Source: Nemertoderma westbladi
Lineage: Eukaryota; Xenacoelomorpha; Nemertodermatida; Nemertodermatidae
DNA: 40,806 bases
Direction of reading: 5' to 3'
Assembly (NCBI GenBank): GCA_032718475.1
Contig: JAUCBJ010001893.1
Location: 1-40,806 of the forward strand
The notes beneath the pieces are model-generated. The model was not told the origin of the DNA. It saw only the letters and a list, made by a program, of their open reading frames with translations, and searched no databases. Made by a program: the position numbers and the translations under genes. Of the stretch, positions 1-13,200 are shown piece by piece (within the stretch, counting starts at the first letter, position 1; every line of letters starts with the position of its first letter).

Positions 1-559
1 TACCCTATCTAATTACAGCTGTACGTCAATACGACTTATCTAATTATTCTATACTGTATGATGGGTTGTTCTAGTACACAACGCCATATATCGTAACAGA
101 AAGGTTGAAGAATATGGCTACACAATTCAGTCATGGTGAGGCCAAAACCAGTATTAGATATTGCGTATCGACAAACTGAACAATGCAATAATGGTTCAAT
201 AAAAGTATTGTAGGAATTACAATACAGTAAGGACAATTTATCTGGTTATTTGTTGCAGTAAAAGGGGACTATTATTAGATAGAGGGGATTACCAACAAGT
301 ACTCATGGCTGAGAATAGCTAACATTTTGGATGTATAACAGGTGAAGGTGTTAATAGTACGATTAGTCAGATGTTTAGTAACGATTATTGTCAATATTGC
401 GGTGTATATAATATTGTACTTCTGAAAAAGAACTTCATTCTTAGGTGTATTACATACATTAAATGTCACCTCTCTATATCTTTCCTAATGTCTATTAAGT
501 ACTATTGGTATTACGCTCATTCGCACCACTGTACGTGCAATAGCTATATTGGTGAGAGA
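1..559. other. No gene recognised, AT-rich
   Basis: Only short, low-complexity open frames on both strands; nothing I can assign. The RTE-like copy begins near 560. Confidence 0.5.
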
Positions 560-1570
560 TATTAGCTGTACTAGTAAATGCCATTATGATTAGGTACTCT
601 CACCAGATGGTGAAACTGAGTTTTTCTCAATCCTGGCTGGCGTACTGCAAGGTGACACATTAGCACCATTACTATTTGTAATTGTATTGGATTACGCAAT
701 GAGGATGGCCACAAAGGGTGAAGATCTGGGATTCACACTTCAAGAACGCAGAAGTAGTAGATATCCGGCAACTACAGTTACAGACACGACTTTGCGGATG
801 ACATCGCCCTGCTCTCTAATACGCTAGCAGATGCAGAGCTTCTACTAAATAAAGTGGAGAGGGCTGCTTAGGAGGTTGGATTGCATATAAATGATTCCAA
901 GAACGAATTCATGACCTTTAATGTTGATGGAAACTTGACAACCATTGATAATAATCAACTAAGGAAGGTTGACGACTTCCAGTACCTAGGATCATGGATA
1001 GAGAGTAGCAAAAAGGACATAGAAGTTAGGAAAGCAAAGGCTTGGGTAGCTCTATCAAAAATGGATACCATCTGGAAATCAGATCTCTCCAGGCACCTGG
1101 AGACTAAGTTCTTTCGAGCCACAGTGGAAAATGTATTTTTATACGGGGGTGAGACCTGGACACTGACTAAATCACTTGAACAACGAATTGATGGTTGCTA
1201 CACAAGACAACTAAGGGCAGCCCTAAACATCAGCTGGAGACAACACATGACAAACGCCGAGCTTTATGGTAATATACCACCTGTTTCAACCACCCTCCGT
1301 GAACGCAGAATAAGATTCAGTGGGCACTGCTGGAGAAGTAAAGACGAGGTCATACCAGATCTACTTTTCTGGCAACCAACACAAGGAAAGCGTAGCCGTG
1401 GACAACCGGCTATAACATATATAGATCAACTTGAAAGGGATACTGAACTTGGGAGAAACGAAATTGCGACAAGCCTCGGGAAGCCTGGATGGATCTCATT
1501 TCCACTGTCCGAGTTCGCTCGACTTAGTAGTAGTAGTAATTAACCTCGAACGGCTAGGATATGGACCTTA
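560..1570 (+). mobile_element. 5'-truncated RTE-like non-LTR retrotransposon, family A copy 1
   Basis: About 590-880 encodes the reverse transcriptase (RT) palm: a GVLQGDTLAPLL motif, then DFADDIALLSN with the catalytic Asp pair. A small frame change (about 785) and a stop (about 869) break it. The ORF at 881-1543 holds the thumb/C-terminal region, including KVDDFQYLGSWI, YGGETWTLTKSL and RFSGHCWRSK. The element ends in a short (TAG)n tail at about 1524-1540, as the sister copy does at 18838. The endonuclease half is absent, as expected for target-primed truncation. The coding state is dead. Confidence 0.8.
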
Positions 1571-2109
1571 TAGATTAGTTGTAAAACCTTAAGTTTATAT
1601 ATATTACAGTTTTGCTACAAATAGAGTTATGAATATAGACTTGAAAAAAAAGCTATAATCAGCGAACCTTTAATTTACATTATTTACATATAACTTTTAT
1701 ACCCACCACCAGAGCCTGATTAAGGGATGGTGGGGCCCACTGGGTAGTCACCAATTTGGGGGCCCCTTGGAGGGGGGGCCAAAATTGGAGTCAATTTCTT
1801 AGTGGAAACGCTCGTTTCTTAATGCAATGTCAGTCGAAATCTCAAAATTTGCTGAACCTTTACCCTAGTTTATTCATAACAAATGTCGTTGAATATATTG
1901 AAAAAAACATAGTTGTTCGCGCTTTTAGACCTTTAACAGTTTAACCTGTTACTTAGTATGCTCCATACACCGTAGAGACTGTTTTTGTGTTGGGGGCGGG
2001 CAAAGGATTTCATTTTAAATTTTCCTCGTACATTGGTTGCCTAGCAACGTCAGCTGGTGATGGGTATTATGTGAATAAATGAGACTTATGAGGTTTAAAA
2101 AAATCCTTA
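1571..2109. other. No gene recognised
   Basis: Includes a G-rich stretch (1725-1785). The small open frame at 1756-1944 has no recognisable features. Confidence 0.5.
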
Positions 2110-2278
2110 CAAAGGAACTGATCTACCTAACTAAGGTACTGTATCTACCTAACTAAGGCACTGTATCTACTTAACTAAGGTACTGTATTTACCTTAACTA
2201 AGTTACTCTATCTGCCTAGTGTAACTAAGGTAATGTATCTACTTAAACTAAGGTACTGTATCTAACTAAGACATCAAG
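2110..2278. repeat. Short tandem repeat, about 23-25 bp unit
   Basis: About six copies of AACTAAGGTACTGTATCTAC-like units with drifting length. No coding potential. Confidence 0.75.
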
Positions 2279-2334
2279 TTAAAAATCTATGCCGCTCTAA
2301 ATTATAATGGAGTTAACCCTCACGTACTATTACT

Positions 2335-2830
2335 ACTACTATAATCGGCCTGCTGCATTGAAGCTGCACATTGAGATGCTAAACCAGATTAACAAAATCA
2401 TTTTGTCTTTGGCACCACCATGCAATCCACAATTGGCAATCCCAAAGCAGCGTGCATTAAAGAACGCTATGCTTATCAACAAAGTTGCACCACCACAACT
2501 TCGTATCCCCCATGACTTTCGCGAGATTATCTGCATCTTCAAGACCAGTGCCCTTTAGGAGTCGTCTCACGAAAGTCATGGGCTGTCCACCATGCTTTTT
2601 TCTCCATGAGGCTGCTGCCAAAGCACAAGATTGTGTACAGGATGGTCCTCATGGCGAAAACAGTGTCCTGCAAAGTGGAGGTGGCTATGTTCTAGTGTCA
2701 AACTTGGGGGAACCAATGTGAAAACTCCAATGTTGTATAGTGTCTGGTTGGAGATATCTGCATTGTACTTGACACAGTGAACCCGGTGTGGCATTCTTAT
2801 GAATGTGCCATACATTGCCATAGACAAAGG
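2335..2830 (-). mobile_element. Non-LTR retrotransposon 3' end, family B copy 1
   Basis: The minus strand encodes the RT C-terminal region: HLHFAGHCFRHEDHPVHNLV, a frame change, then GTGLEDADNLAKVMG. A 3' UTR ends in the complement of a (TAG)n tail at 2325-2342. The same 3' UTR words (for example GCCAATTGTGGATTGCATGG) recur at 15834 and 16320, so this is a multicopy family distinct from family A. Confidence 0.7.
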
Positions 2831-3257
2831 CAGCTGCTCGTATTTTTTAATCGTTCAATATTGGTTGCTTGCCTGTTTGACCTCTGATAAGCATCACACG
2901 CATTCTGTTTCTTTAAGTTTACAGTTTTTTGTATTTCAGGCAAATTGTATTTAGTCTATTTTATAAGTTAGATAAAAATCCGATTACAGCATCAATTAAT
3001 TGTTATATAGATTACAACCCAGCAACCACAATAATATAAGACCATTGATTTAGGTTCAAATTATACCGCAATATGGTTGGTGCGCAATATATTTGTTGGA
3101 CTAGAAACAATTGAATAAGGGGAAACAAGGTGCCCTGAATTTCGTGGCGGGTGTGTTTTTTGTAAAACACGAGGAAACGGTCGAAATAATAGCGGGTTTA
3201 AGTAAGTGTGGAAAACCAATTCTGAAAATCGGCTGTGATTGGCTGGTACAGATTTGA
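2831..3257. other. No gene recognised
   Basis: AT-rich spacer between a non-LTR fragment and the inverted-repeat element. Nothing assigned. Confidence 0.5.
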
Positions 3258-3766
3258 AGTAACTACGAAGTCCTCTGATAATTTCTAATCTTGGTTTCTA
3301 TGGATAGTGATTCAATCATTTCACACGTGGCTTATATCAGCTGAAAGCAGAGACTCTTGCGCGTCTTTTGACACAACAATTAATTAAATTCATGATGATC
3401 AACATTGAGAAAGTGATGTTAACAATTGTAAACTCAGCAGATTGCCTGACCGGTATGTTAGCATATACACTCAGCCTATTGCATTACAGTATATATTGCA
3501 GTTTACTTCATTAGTACTTCAGGTTGTACACACATATCAGTCTGTTAGGTTGCAGGTACCGGTAATCTACCAAGCTTGCCAAATTGCAAACAGCATTTTA
3601 TAAATGTTCCTAATTTTTGTAATGCCAACGACACACAAGTTTCTCCGTTTTCAATTGATATAAGGCATATGTGAAATGATTGAGATTCAATTTGTATTTG
3701 AATGGATCGAAAATCACTGTCCATTGAAACCAAGATAAGAAATTATTGGAGAACTTTGTAGTGACG
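3258..3766. mobile_element. Inverted-repeat element with about 80-110 bp arms
   Basis: Arm 3260-3340 is the reverse complement of 3655-3764; both share TCTTGGTTTC and CAATCATTTCACA. The right arm carries about 29 extra bases. The central 310 bases show no ORF of note. It looks like a non-autonomous DNA element or a decayed fold-back. It lies directly downstream of the protease stop codon. Confidence 0.6.
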
Positions 3767-3947
3767 TTAAATCCTTTCGAAATTGGCTTCCTTCGCTTAG
3801 TTCACCGACCCTATTGTTTTTGCCACACAGACTCGCGCACCGACATACAACCCACAATCCAAGATCCACCATCCGTAACCACTAATCCCAGGGAGCCAAC
3901 CACTTAATGACTTATCCGAGTGAGTCTACCATTGATTCTACCAAAAA

Positions 3948-4257
3948 TCACGAATTGACATTGGCGCGGCGCGTGCGACAGCTATTCGGTTTCTCCATTC
4001 CAGTCCTCGAATAAATCCACTGCTGGAAATAAGACACCTTCATAAATACGTTTGGGTGATTCTTTGAGGCCTCGCAACTGCCGCGGACGACCCAACTTGC
4101 AATTCCCACGAGGTACCAGGTGCCGCGTATTTTGTAGCTCAATGGGCCACCCGAATCGCCATGGCATACTCCACTGTCACCGTTACTACTGGTAACATAC
4201 ATATTGAAATCCCGTTCGCAATGATTATCTCCGAGCCCCGAGTCATCTTTACACCAT
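3948..4257 (-). CDS. Protease exon 4: catalytic Ser and C-terminus
   Basis: The acceptor is TATACAG at 4258. It contributes the last base of an Arg codon and then WCKDDSG. Cys-bounded segments lead to VCHGDSGGPL (catalytic Ser), IASWVVRGSC (wall of the substrate pocket) and a C-terminal helix FQQWIYSRTG. The stop is at 3948-3950. The apparent upstream extension of this ORF to 4331 is intron. Confidence 0.8.
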
Positions 4258-7200
4258 CTGTATAAACGGAATTCAGGTAAACTTAAAACACACATGGGGG
4301 ATGGGTGAATGAGGGCATACGTACATTTCATCAGTTTTTGTCCCCAGATATTTTTTAGAACTTTTACATCCCCAGGTAAAACATCCTCCGGCCTCCTAAC
4401 ATAAAAATACTTGTGAAGAACTACTTCAAAACGATGTAGGGTGCTTGATCTCTTTATTTCTTAAATATTAACTAATAATCTGAAATAATTATTTAATTGT
4501 ATTAGATTTTTTATTGATAAATTTTAAGTGATCATCATCTATCCATTGTATCTAATATTGGGTATTATATAATATTGGTATTTTATGTTTACATTTCATA
4601 GGTAACAATTATCAATTTTATATTTACCCTCTACATTATTTTCTTCTTATCTTTTTCTTTATTTATTACAGTATTACACAGTGAACACACAATAAATGCA
4701 AGGTTTTGCCCAGTCGGGCTAGATTCATATAGTACCGGTATTCAATTCAACCCAAATTATGGTATAAACAATGGCTCTTACAATTATGAAAATACTTTTG
4801 GGGATACCAATATTTTTAATAGAGGAAATAGCACCAATAATAATTTTCGCACTAATATGAAAAATTTTGAATTGAATTTCAATAAATAAATTGAATTAAA
4901 TTGAAGCCAAAATGCAAAACGCTGTTAAGGAAAATACAGTATAAATGCAAATTTTACCACTTTACATAATATTAAGAGCCAGGGCTACATGAATAATTTC
5001 AATTGTTCCTTCCCTAAGTAATAATAATCTTACTACCGGTTCTACTAACACTATAGAAAAGGGGTGAAACTCGATTGCCCAATTGACCCAATTGACCCAT
5101 TTTTGGCGAGTATTGGTCGCACCCAGTCGGCAGGTCGCGGCCTATCACAAGCCTAATTGTCTAATTAACTATAACTCATCACGTTTTAGGCAATATGATT
5201 GGTGCAATGCTTATTATACGGCTAAATAATAATTTCTTAATAAAGTACTAAATATACATACTTTATCTTACTATTCAGTAATACTATTTATATGATAATT
5301 ATTTTATTCTTATTTATGTTATAAAGGCATACATGTTACAGGTATAAAGGCGACTATTCGACCCAGTGAACTGAGTGTAAGTCGCAAGTAGTCGGCTTGT
5401 CGGCTTAGATATATCATATACTGGGGTGGTCGGAAGAGTCGAATTGGTCGGCAAAGTCGGCTCCCCTATAATCTACATATAATAAACTTTTGTGACTTTT
5501 AGCGACCCTCCATATAGTCAATGGTAGACCTATGATGATTTATGTAAGTGGAACTGCCGACCACTTGCGACTCACCCTCAGTTCACAGGGTCGAATAGTC
5601 GTCTTTATACACGGCCCAAGAGGTGCTCGGAATAGTCGAATTGGTCGGCAAAGTCGGCTCCAGCTTTAGTCTACATATAAAGTTTTGCGACTTTTTGCGC
5701 CTCTCCATATGCCGTATTGAATATTGTGTATGTAGGCTTAACTGTATGATATATGTAATCCAACCAGCGCACCACTTACTTGCTAGTTACTGTATTCTCA
5801 GTAGGAAAAGTGACATGAGGTCAGACTTTTTTTTATATATAGAAAAAGTATAGACCTGATTGACATGTGGGAGTTAGATTTTATTTGAAATAGGTTATTT
5901 TTCTAATGTTTTTCTTTAACAAATAAACATAATTACTTGGTGGGATAAATATTTCTCCATTTGACGCAACACCGCCACGGCCGCTATGAGGGAGGTGAAT
6001 ACCGCGGCCGCTCCTAAAGCCGCAGGCCATCGCTAACTATATAGGTTAACTTGGGATTCTGGGGGACTTTTCGATGAAGGAACTGACCAAATTTTTTTAT
6101 TTTCTCACCAGGGGAGCGGCTCGGAATTCTAAGATATTAGCAACTCTAACATTATTAAATCTAACCCTTCGACGGACACGGCGGACAAAAATCCGTCATT
6201 TTTTCGACAATTTTAAAAATTTGTTGAAAGGCGCTCTACAGTGGCTCGAAAAAACCCTATGTTATTGCTTAGCCGACGCCGGGATACGATAGAAGGGATT
6301 AATTAGTGAATTCGTTTTTTTTTTCAAAAAAGATTACTACGCCTTTTTTCCGAAAATGTCCGTCAAAGTTGAAAAAACGGACAAAATGACTTTGCGGGAT
6401 CCGCTATAACTCGGCTAATATTAATCGTACGGGGACGAAAGTAACGCGGTTGGAAAGGGGAAGAGTGGTACTACCTTCGTATCGAATGGGGGTAAGATAT
6501 TTATTAAAATTTCGGGTGGAAAAAGGGGCTGTAAATTTGTACGTTTTTGTCCGTCTTTTTTGGAAAACTTATTTCCGAAATGTTTAATTCGACAACGCGG
6601 GTAGGAATCCACTAATTCTTTTATGAAACTCGTAGAAGACCATTGGGGCTACGTTCCTATCGAATGGGGGTACAAAAAATATGTCGGCAATAGGGGCCAA
6701 AAAGGGCCCAAATTTGTAAAGTAGTTTTTATCGAATAATTTTTTATTTTTAACTTTAGTTGGTTAAGGTACATTCTATACAGTCAATATCCATACGGGGA
6801 ATTCAAACATGCTATCGGTTTTGCTCCAAGGATGATATTAAAAAAATGAGGGCCAAAATTATAATTTCGCGCTTCAAACTTGCTTCGCGGGAAATCGTCT
6901 AGCTCGAAAACTACTTAACTTACGGGAGATTTGTTTACACAGACTTATAGTGCGTTAAATTATCTATCTAACAGCGTTAATCACAGCGCCGGAGGTATTA
7001 TAAAACTGGAGCGGCAGACGATCGTGTGAAATATAATATTTATAAAAAGGGACGAAAAATTTTTTTTTTTAACAAATCGCTATTCCATTATAATTTAGCG
7101 TATTGCGCCAAAAGTACCTGTAAAAAGTATCAAATTAACTCCGCTATCTTTTATCTTAACATTAAGGGTCGAAAAATATCGCGTTATTTTGGCCCTTTTT

Positions 7201-10200
7201 TTTAATTTTTGTGGGGCCAAAAATAACCCCTTCTCAAAAGATTAAGAAAAAAATTACGGCAAAGAATATACCAATTTTATTGAATTTGGACCACCAGAAC
7301 CGAAGTTAGAGCGATTTTAGTGAAAAAATAAAAATATTTTTTTTTGCAAAAAAATTAAGAATGGTCAGGTCAATATTGGATTTCGAACCCGCGAACTTAG
7401 GTTTCATTAACGTGATTGATAACCACTAGACTATGTGACCAAGATAATTTGAAATTTTCGAGTGACTATTTTTAAACATAAATAACTTCGGTTCTACAGG
7501 GCCGTTTAATCTGAAACTTTTTTCATTGGATAGAGGATAGATCGTAGTGTGTGAAATAGGATAAAACTTGGGAAAAGACTTATGTGCACTTAGTGCAAAA
7601 TGCACTTAAATAGTGAACATTTTTTCGATATTTCAAACACTGTTATTTCCAGTTCTATTCATCGTAGAATGTTATTTTTACGGTTAAAATGTAGTTTGGT
7701 GTGATTTCTAACTATAATCGTAACATTTGTTTAACTTTTTATGTCTATAAAGTGACTTAAAAATGTCCATGAATATGGTCCAAAATCGCAAATCCTGATT
7801 TATTAAATTGGATTTTTGACACTTTTAGCGACTGACACTTATCATACACCATCGTAGATCGGTAGAGGATAAACATAAGTTTGTTAAATAAGAGCCACCA
7901 TTACGATCTGCTAAAGTGCATTTGTACAAATAAGTGTGCAAACGTGCAAATTTTTTAATAAGGTCAAATTATATAGTATTGGGTTCTTTTCTTTGCAGAT
8001 ACTTTATTTTCATATTAATATGTTGTTTGAACCTTACTGAGCGCATTAGGGGATATGCGAACAAATAACCGGCCCTTATGAGGCTTCGATTGGGTAAATT
8101 AATAAAACATAAGGTTGTATAGTATAATATTCTAAAAACCAGTGTGATATTAAATGCACTTTAAATATATAGAAATCAAACATAATATAATAATCAATAA
8201 ATAATAATCAGACATAATAAATAGAAATCAAATAACAATTGGACCACACAATTAAAAACTCGCACAATTTTGTACTTATTATATTGCTTCAAATTAATTC
8301 AACAGTGGATATTTGTGGGAAGGGGGAAGTTACAGTGTGCATTCGGGGGAAGTTTGGTGAACTGCATTTATGCAGTGAATCCAAACTTCCCCCTTTGATA
8401 TATCATATACTTAAGACATGCTAGGGTGACGGGGAAATATTTGTTACTGTCACACTTTGCTTCCATTTATCCTATCCTTTATTATTACCCCAGTCAGATA
8501 AGAGATAATAAATCAGTAAAAACTAAACTAAACTGTCTTTCATGCAAAGAAATTTCTAACTAAAGACGGGTGAATGACCATGACCATGGAAATAATTTTA
8601 AATATAATTGTATATCAACTATTTGGGGAGGCTTCCAAGTTAAACCCGAAAACAATTATTTTGTTACATATATAGTAAATAACGTTGTATGTTCTTCTTC
8701 CTCTCATAATAAAATATAAATGAAATATCTCAGATAGCTATGCCCTGTAACATTTCACAACCAAAATATTTAAGTGTGAAAAGTGTAGGCCTACCACACT
8801 CCGCCCAAACAACCGCAAACGCATAGCCAACAAATTTAACAAAAGGTTACATACATGTTGGGTTCATGACGAGATGAGTGAAAATTGATCGCGTTTGCGA
8901 TTGAGACGGGCTGGCTCTCCTCCACTTTCTCACCCAATGGATATGTTGTTGTAATAATCTAATATTGGGGCGGCTTTCTCTCGTTACTTCCTTATTCTAT
9001 TAAATTTATAAACAGTGTACTACTCTGTGTACTGTACATTATTGTCAATTATACTGCTCTTTCAACTATTACGATATCAATATAAATTAAAGAGACAGGA
9101 GTTTCTAACCACACATTTGTCTTTAAGAATTATGGTAAAAGACCATCTTATTGAAGCATACTTTTCTAACCAAAACAATAAAGGCATTTCTTAAAAATTA
9201 GTAGAAAGGAGCAGGTTAGATAGGCCAGCATTTACCATCTCGGCTATCTAATATCCCGTCTGATGTTTAATTTTCAATTAAGGGAAAGGAGCAGGTTACA
9301 ACAAAAAAAAACACGCACGTTTTTCGTTTTTCACGTTTTTCTATCCAAAACAATAAACGAAAGTCAATAGAACAGGATAGGCCCCTACAGTTATATTTAA
9401 TTATACACATACTGTATGTACACAGTTTCAGTGCGAAAAATAGAGTATTTTAAAATCATTAATAATTAAACCGCATGTATACTGGTATAGTAAGTTAATT
9501 GTATTTTATTTATTTATCAAGCACGTTAAGTAAAAACCTCACCGGTAGGTATTTCAGTGCCAAAGTATGTAAAAAACTAAAAAGCAACAAGACCTAGACG
9601 TTGCATGCAATCAGTGATCAGCTGACGGCAGCCAGCTGATCGGTAGGTTTCGCCCTACAACTGAAGGCATTCTCAGGAGGCCAAGCCAGGAAATGTATAT
9701 AGAGATTCCCAAAGGGGGACGGAACAGGTAACGAAATGAAGATATGTCTGTACTGTAACTAACCACTGGGAAGCAGCACCGTAAACTTGCGCCAGTCACG
9801 CAAGTTTCTGCTTGTTGATAACCGGCTTGCGTGTATGGATGTAATACATTTCAAGATTTTGCAAGACTGGCCGCAATGGGTGTCTAGCAATTAAAGTGAA
9901 ATGTTTAAACAATTCACGCCAGTCAGTCAGCCAATGTGTATTGGGCTCGTCGCGGTGCGTCATGATGTGGTTGTGCACAGTCTTACTGTGTTCGCTTCCA
10001 TCATTGGCTGTCCCATCCTGGTGCTGTCTAACGCGTTTAAACAAGTGTTGGATGGTGTGTCCAACATATTCCCCCTTACAAGAGGGACAAGAGAAAGAGT
10101 AAACGACGTTAGACGCAAGGATTACCGGGATGGGGAGATGGGAGTGACTGGCGCAGTTTAGATGTTGCAAAAACAAACCGAACTGGCCGTGTGCAAGACC

Positions 10201-13200
10201 TGGGTATAAGACCACGCAACTTTCGAACAAACAGATCAGTTGCCCGACCTCGGTACTCGAACTTACAGATAATAGGCTTGGAATCATCATCAGCTGCCTG
10301 GTCGACCGGGTCAATGACCTCGGTGGGAACAGCTGTTGGTGCCTCGCCCCCAGAACCACGGCCTGCACGCCCCCTAGCGGCTTGAACTACGGCTAGCTCA
10401 TGCCCCACCATCGTATCAGTATATTGGTTATTGCTAAGAATATTCTTAGCATCCCCAATGGCGGTATAGAGTTGGGAACCATCCCCACCCTTACTGGCAT
10501 TAAAGATACGATGAAACATACCACGAACTACTCAGGGACACACGCAGTGACATTGAGAACGAGCCCAGTATCTGTAGGCTTGCGGTACCACGCTGTTGAA
10601 AGAGCATAGTCAACCCGAGTGACAACCAAATCAAGAAAGGACAAGCGCCCCCCCCCCCCTCCTCCATCTCAAGGGTAAACCTAAGATTAGGATGGAGGGC
10701 ATTGACCTCTCTCAACTTCTCAGTGGGGTCGTTACTACCAACACTAAGTACGTCATCGACGTACCTATCACTGAGCTTGGTGCCCGCAGCGATCCTCTCG
10801 TCGAACTGTGACAGAAAGATGTTAGCGAGTGTGGGGCCCAATGGAGACCCCATAGCGACACCATCTTTCTGACAGACGTAGTTGCCATGGTGATCTAGGA
10901 ATACGATATCCTTGGTGGCTAACAGCATAAGACCAATAAATTGGTCCTTGCTGATTGGCTGGCTGTCCGGATGCCGCTCATACAGCAGCAGCATTTATCA
11001 TTTTACTGTAATTGGTAGACACCCATTGCGGCCAGTCTTGTAAAAGCTTGAAATGTATTACATCCAAACACGCAAGCCGGTTATCAACAAGCAGAAACGT
11101 GTCTGGCGCAAGTTTACGGTGCTGCTTCCCAGTGGCTAGTTACAGTACATACATAACTTTATTTCGTTAGCCGGTTCCGTCCCCCTTTGGGAATCTTTCT
11201 CTACATTTCCTGGCTTGGCCTCCTGAGAATGCCTTCAGTTGCGGAGCGAAACCTACCGATAAGCTGGCTGCCGTCAGGTGATCACTGATTGCATGCAACG
11301 TCTAGGTCTTGTTGCTTTTTAGTTTTTTACATACTTTGGCACTGACATACCTACCGGTAAGGTTTTTACTTAACGTGCTTGATTAATAAATTCGTTAAAA
11401 TATATCGAGTTGATTAAAATAGTAAAAAAGTAGTACATTTAGGCTCAGTAAGCTAGTGAATGCATGTAAGCTAGTGATGCAATGCCAAGGGTGATCTTCC
11501 ACATTAAACCCTTCCACTCTGTTCCCCAAAGGAATGCCTTTTCACCACCATGGGTGATCTTCCACAGTAAATCCTTCCACTCTGTTCCCCAAAGGAATGC
11601 CTTTTCACCACCATGGGTGATCTTCCACAGTAAATCCTTCCACTCTGTTTCCCAAAGGAATGCCTTTTCACCACCATGGGTGATCTTCCACAGTAAACAC
11701 TTCCACTCTGTTTCCTAAATGAATGCCTGTTTACCACCACGGGTGATCTTCCACAGTAAACCCTTCCACTCTGTTTCCCAAAGGAATGCCTTTTCACCAC
11801 CATGGGTGATCTTCCACAGTAAACACTCCACTCTGTCTCCTAAATGAATGCCTGTTCACCACCATGGGTGATCTTCCACAGTAAACACTTCCACTCTGTT
11901 TGCTAAATGAATGTCTGTTCGCCACCATTGGTGATCTTCCACATTAAACCCTCCCACTCTGTTCCCCAAAGGAATGCCTTTTCACCACCATGGGTGATCT
12001 TCCACAGTAAACACTCCACTCTGTTTCCTAAATGAATGCCTGTTCACCACCATGGGTGATCTTCCACAGTAAACACTTCCACTCTGTTTCCTAAATGAAT
12101 GTCTGTTCGCCACCATTGGTGATCTTCCACATTAAACACTTCCACTCTGTTTGCTAAATGAATGCCTGTTCACCACCATGGGTGATCTTCCACAGTAAAT
12201 CCTTCCACTCTGTTTCCCAAAGGAATGCCTTTTCACCACCATGGGTGATCTTCCACAGTAATCACTTCCACTCTGTTTCCTAAATGAATGCCTGTTCACC
12301 ACCACGGGTGATCTTCCACAGTAAACCCTTCCACTCTGTTTCCCAAAGGAATGCCTTTTCACCACCATGGGTGATCTTCCACAGTAAACACTCCACTCTG
12401 TTTCCTAAATGAATGCCTGTTCACCAAAACTGGTGATCTTCCACAGTAAACCCTTCCACTCTGTTTCCCAAAGGAATGCCTTTTCACCACCATGGGTGAT
12501 CTTCCACAGTAAACACTCCACTCTGTTTCCTAAATGAATGCCTGTTCACCACCATGGGTGATCTTCCACAGTAAACACTTCCACTCTGTTTGCTAAATGA
12601 ATGTCTGTTCGCCACCATTGGTGATCTTCCACATTAAACCCTTCCACTCTGTTCCCCAAAGGAATGCCTTTTCACCACCATGGGTGATCTTCCACAGTAA
12701 ATCCTTCCACTCTGTTTCCCAAAGGAATGCCTTTTCACCACCATGGGTGATCTTCCACAGTAAACACTTCCACTCTGTTTCCTAAATGAATGCCTGTTCA
12801 CCACCACGGGTGATCTTCCACAGTAAACCCTTCCACTCTGTTTCCCAAATGAATGCCTTTTCACCACCATGGGTGATCTTCCACAGTAAACACTCCACTC
12901 TGTTTCCTAAATGAATGGCTGTTCACCACCATGGGTGATCTTCCACAGTAAACACTTCCACTCTGTTTCCCATAGGAATGCCTTTTCACCACCATGGGTG
13001 ATCTTCCACAGTAAACACTCCACTCTGTTTCCTAAATGAATGCCTGTTCACCACCATGGGTGATCTTCCACAGTAAACACTTCCACTCTGTTTCCTAAAT
13101 GAATGTCTGTTCGCCACCATTGGTGATCTTCCACATTAAACCCTTCCACTCTGTTCCCCAAAGGAATGCCTGTTCACCACCATGGGTGATCTTCCACAGT

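Noticed and set aside
4258-4331. N-terminal extension of the Ser-exon ORF starting at an ATG at 4331
   Set aside because: It lies upstream of a usable acceptor and is not protease-like; the phase-2 join to 14634 explains the exon better.
7368-7440. Functional tRNA gene
   Set aside because: A- and B-box-like words and 5 acceptor pairs are present, but D, anticodon and T stems do not form.
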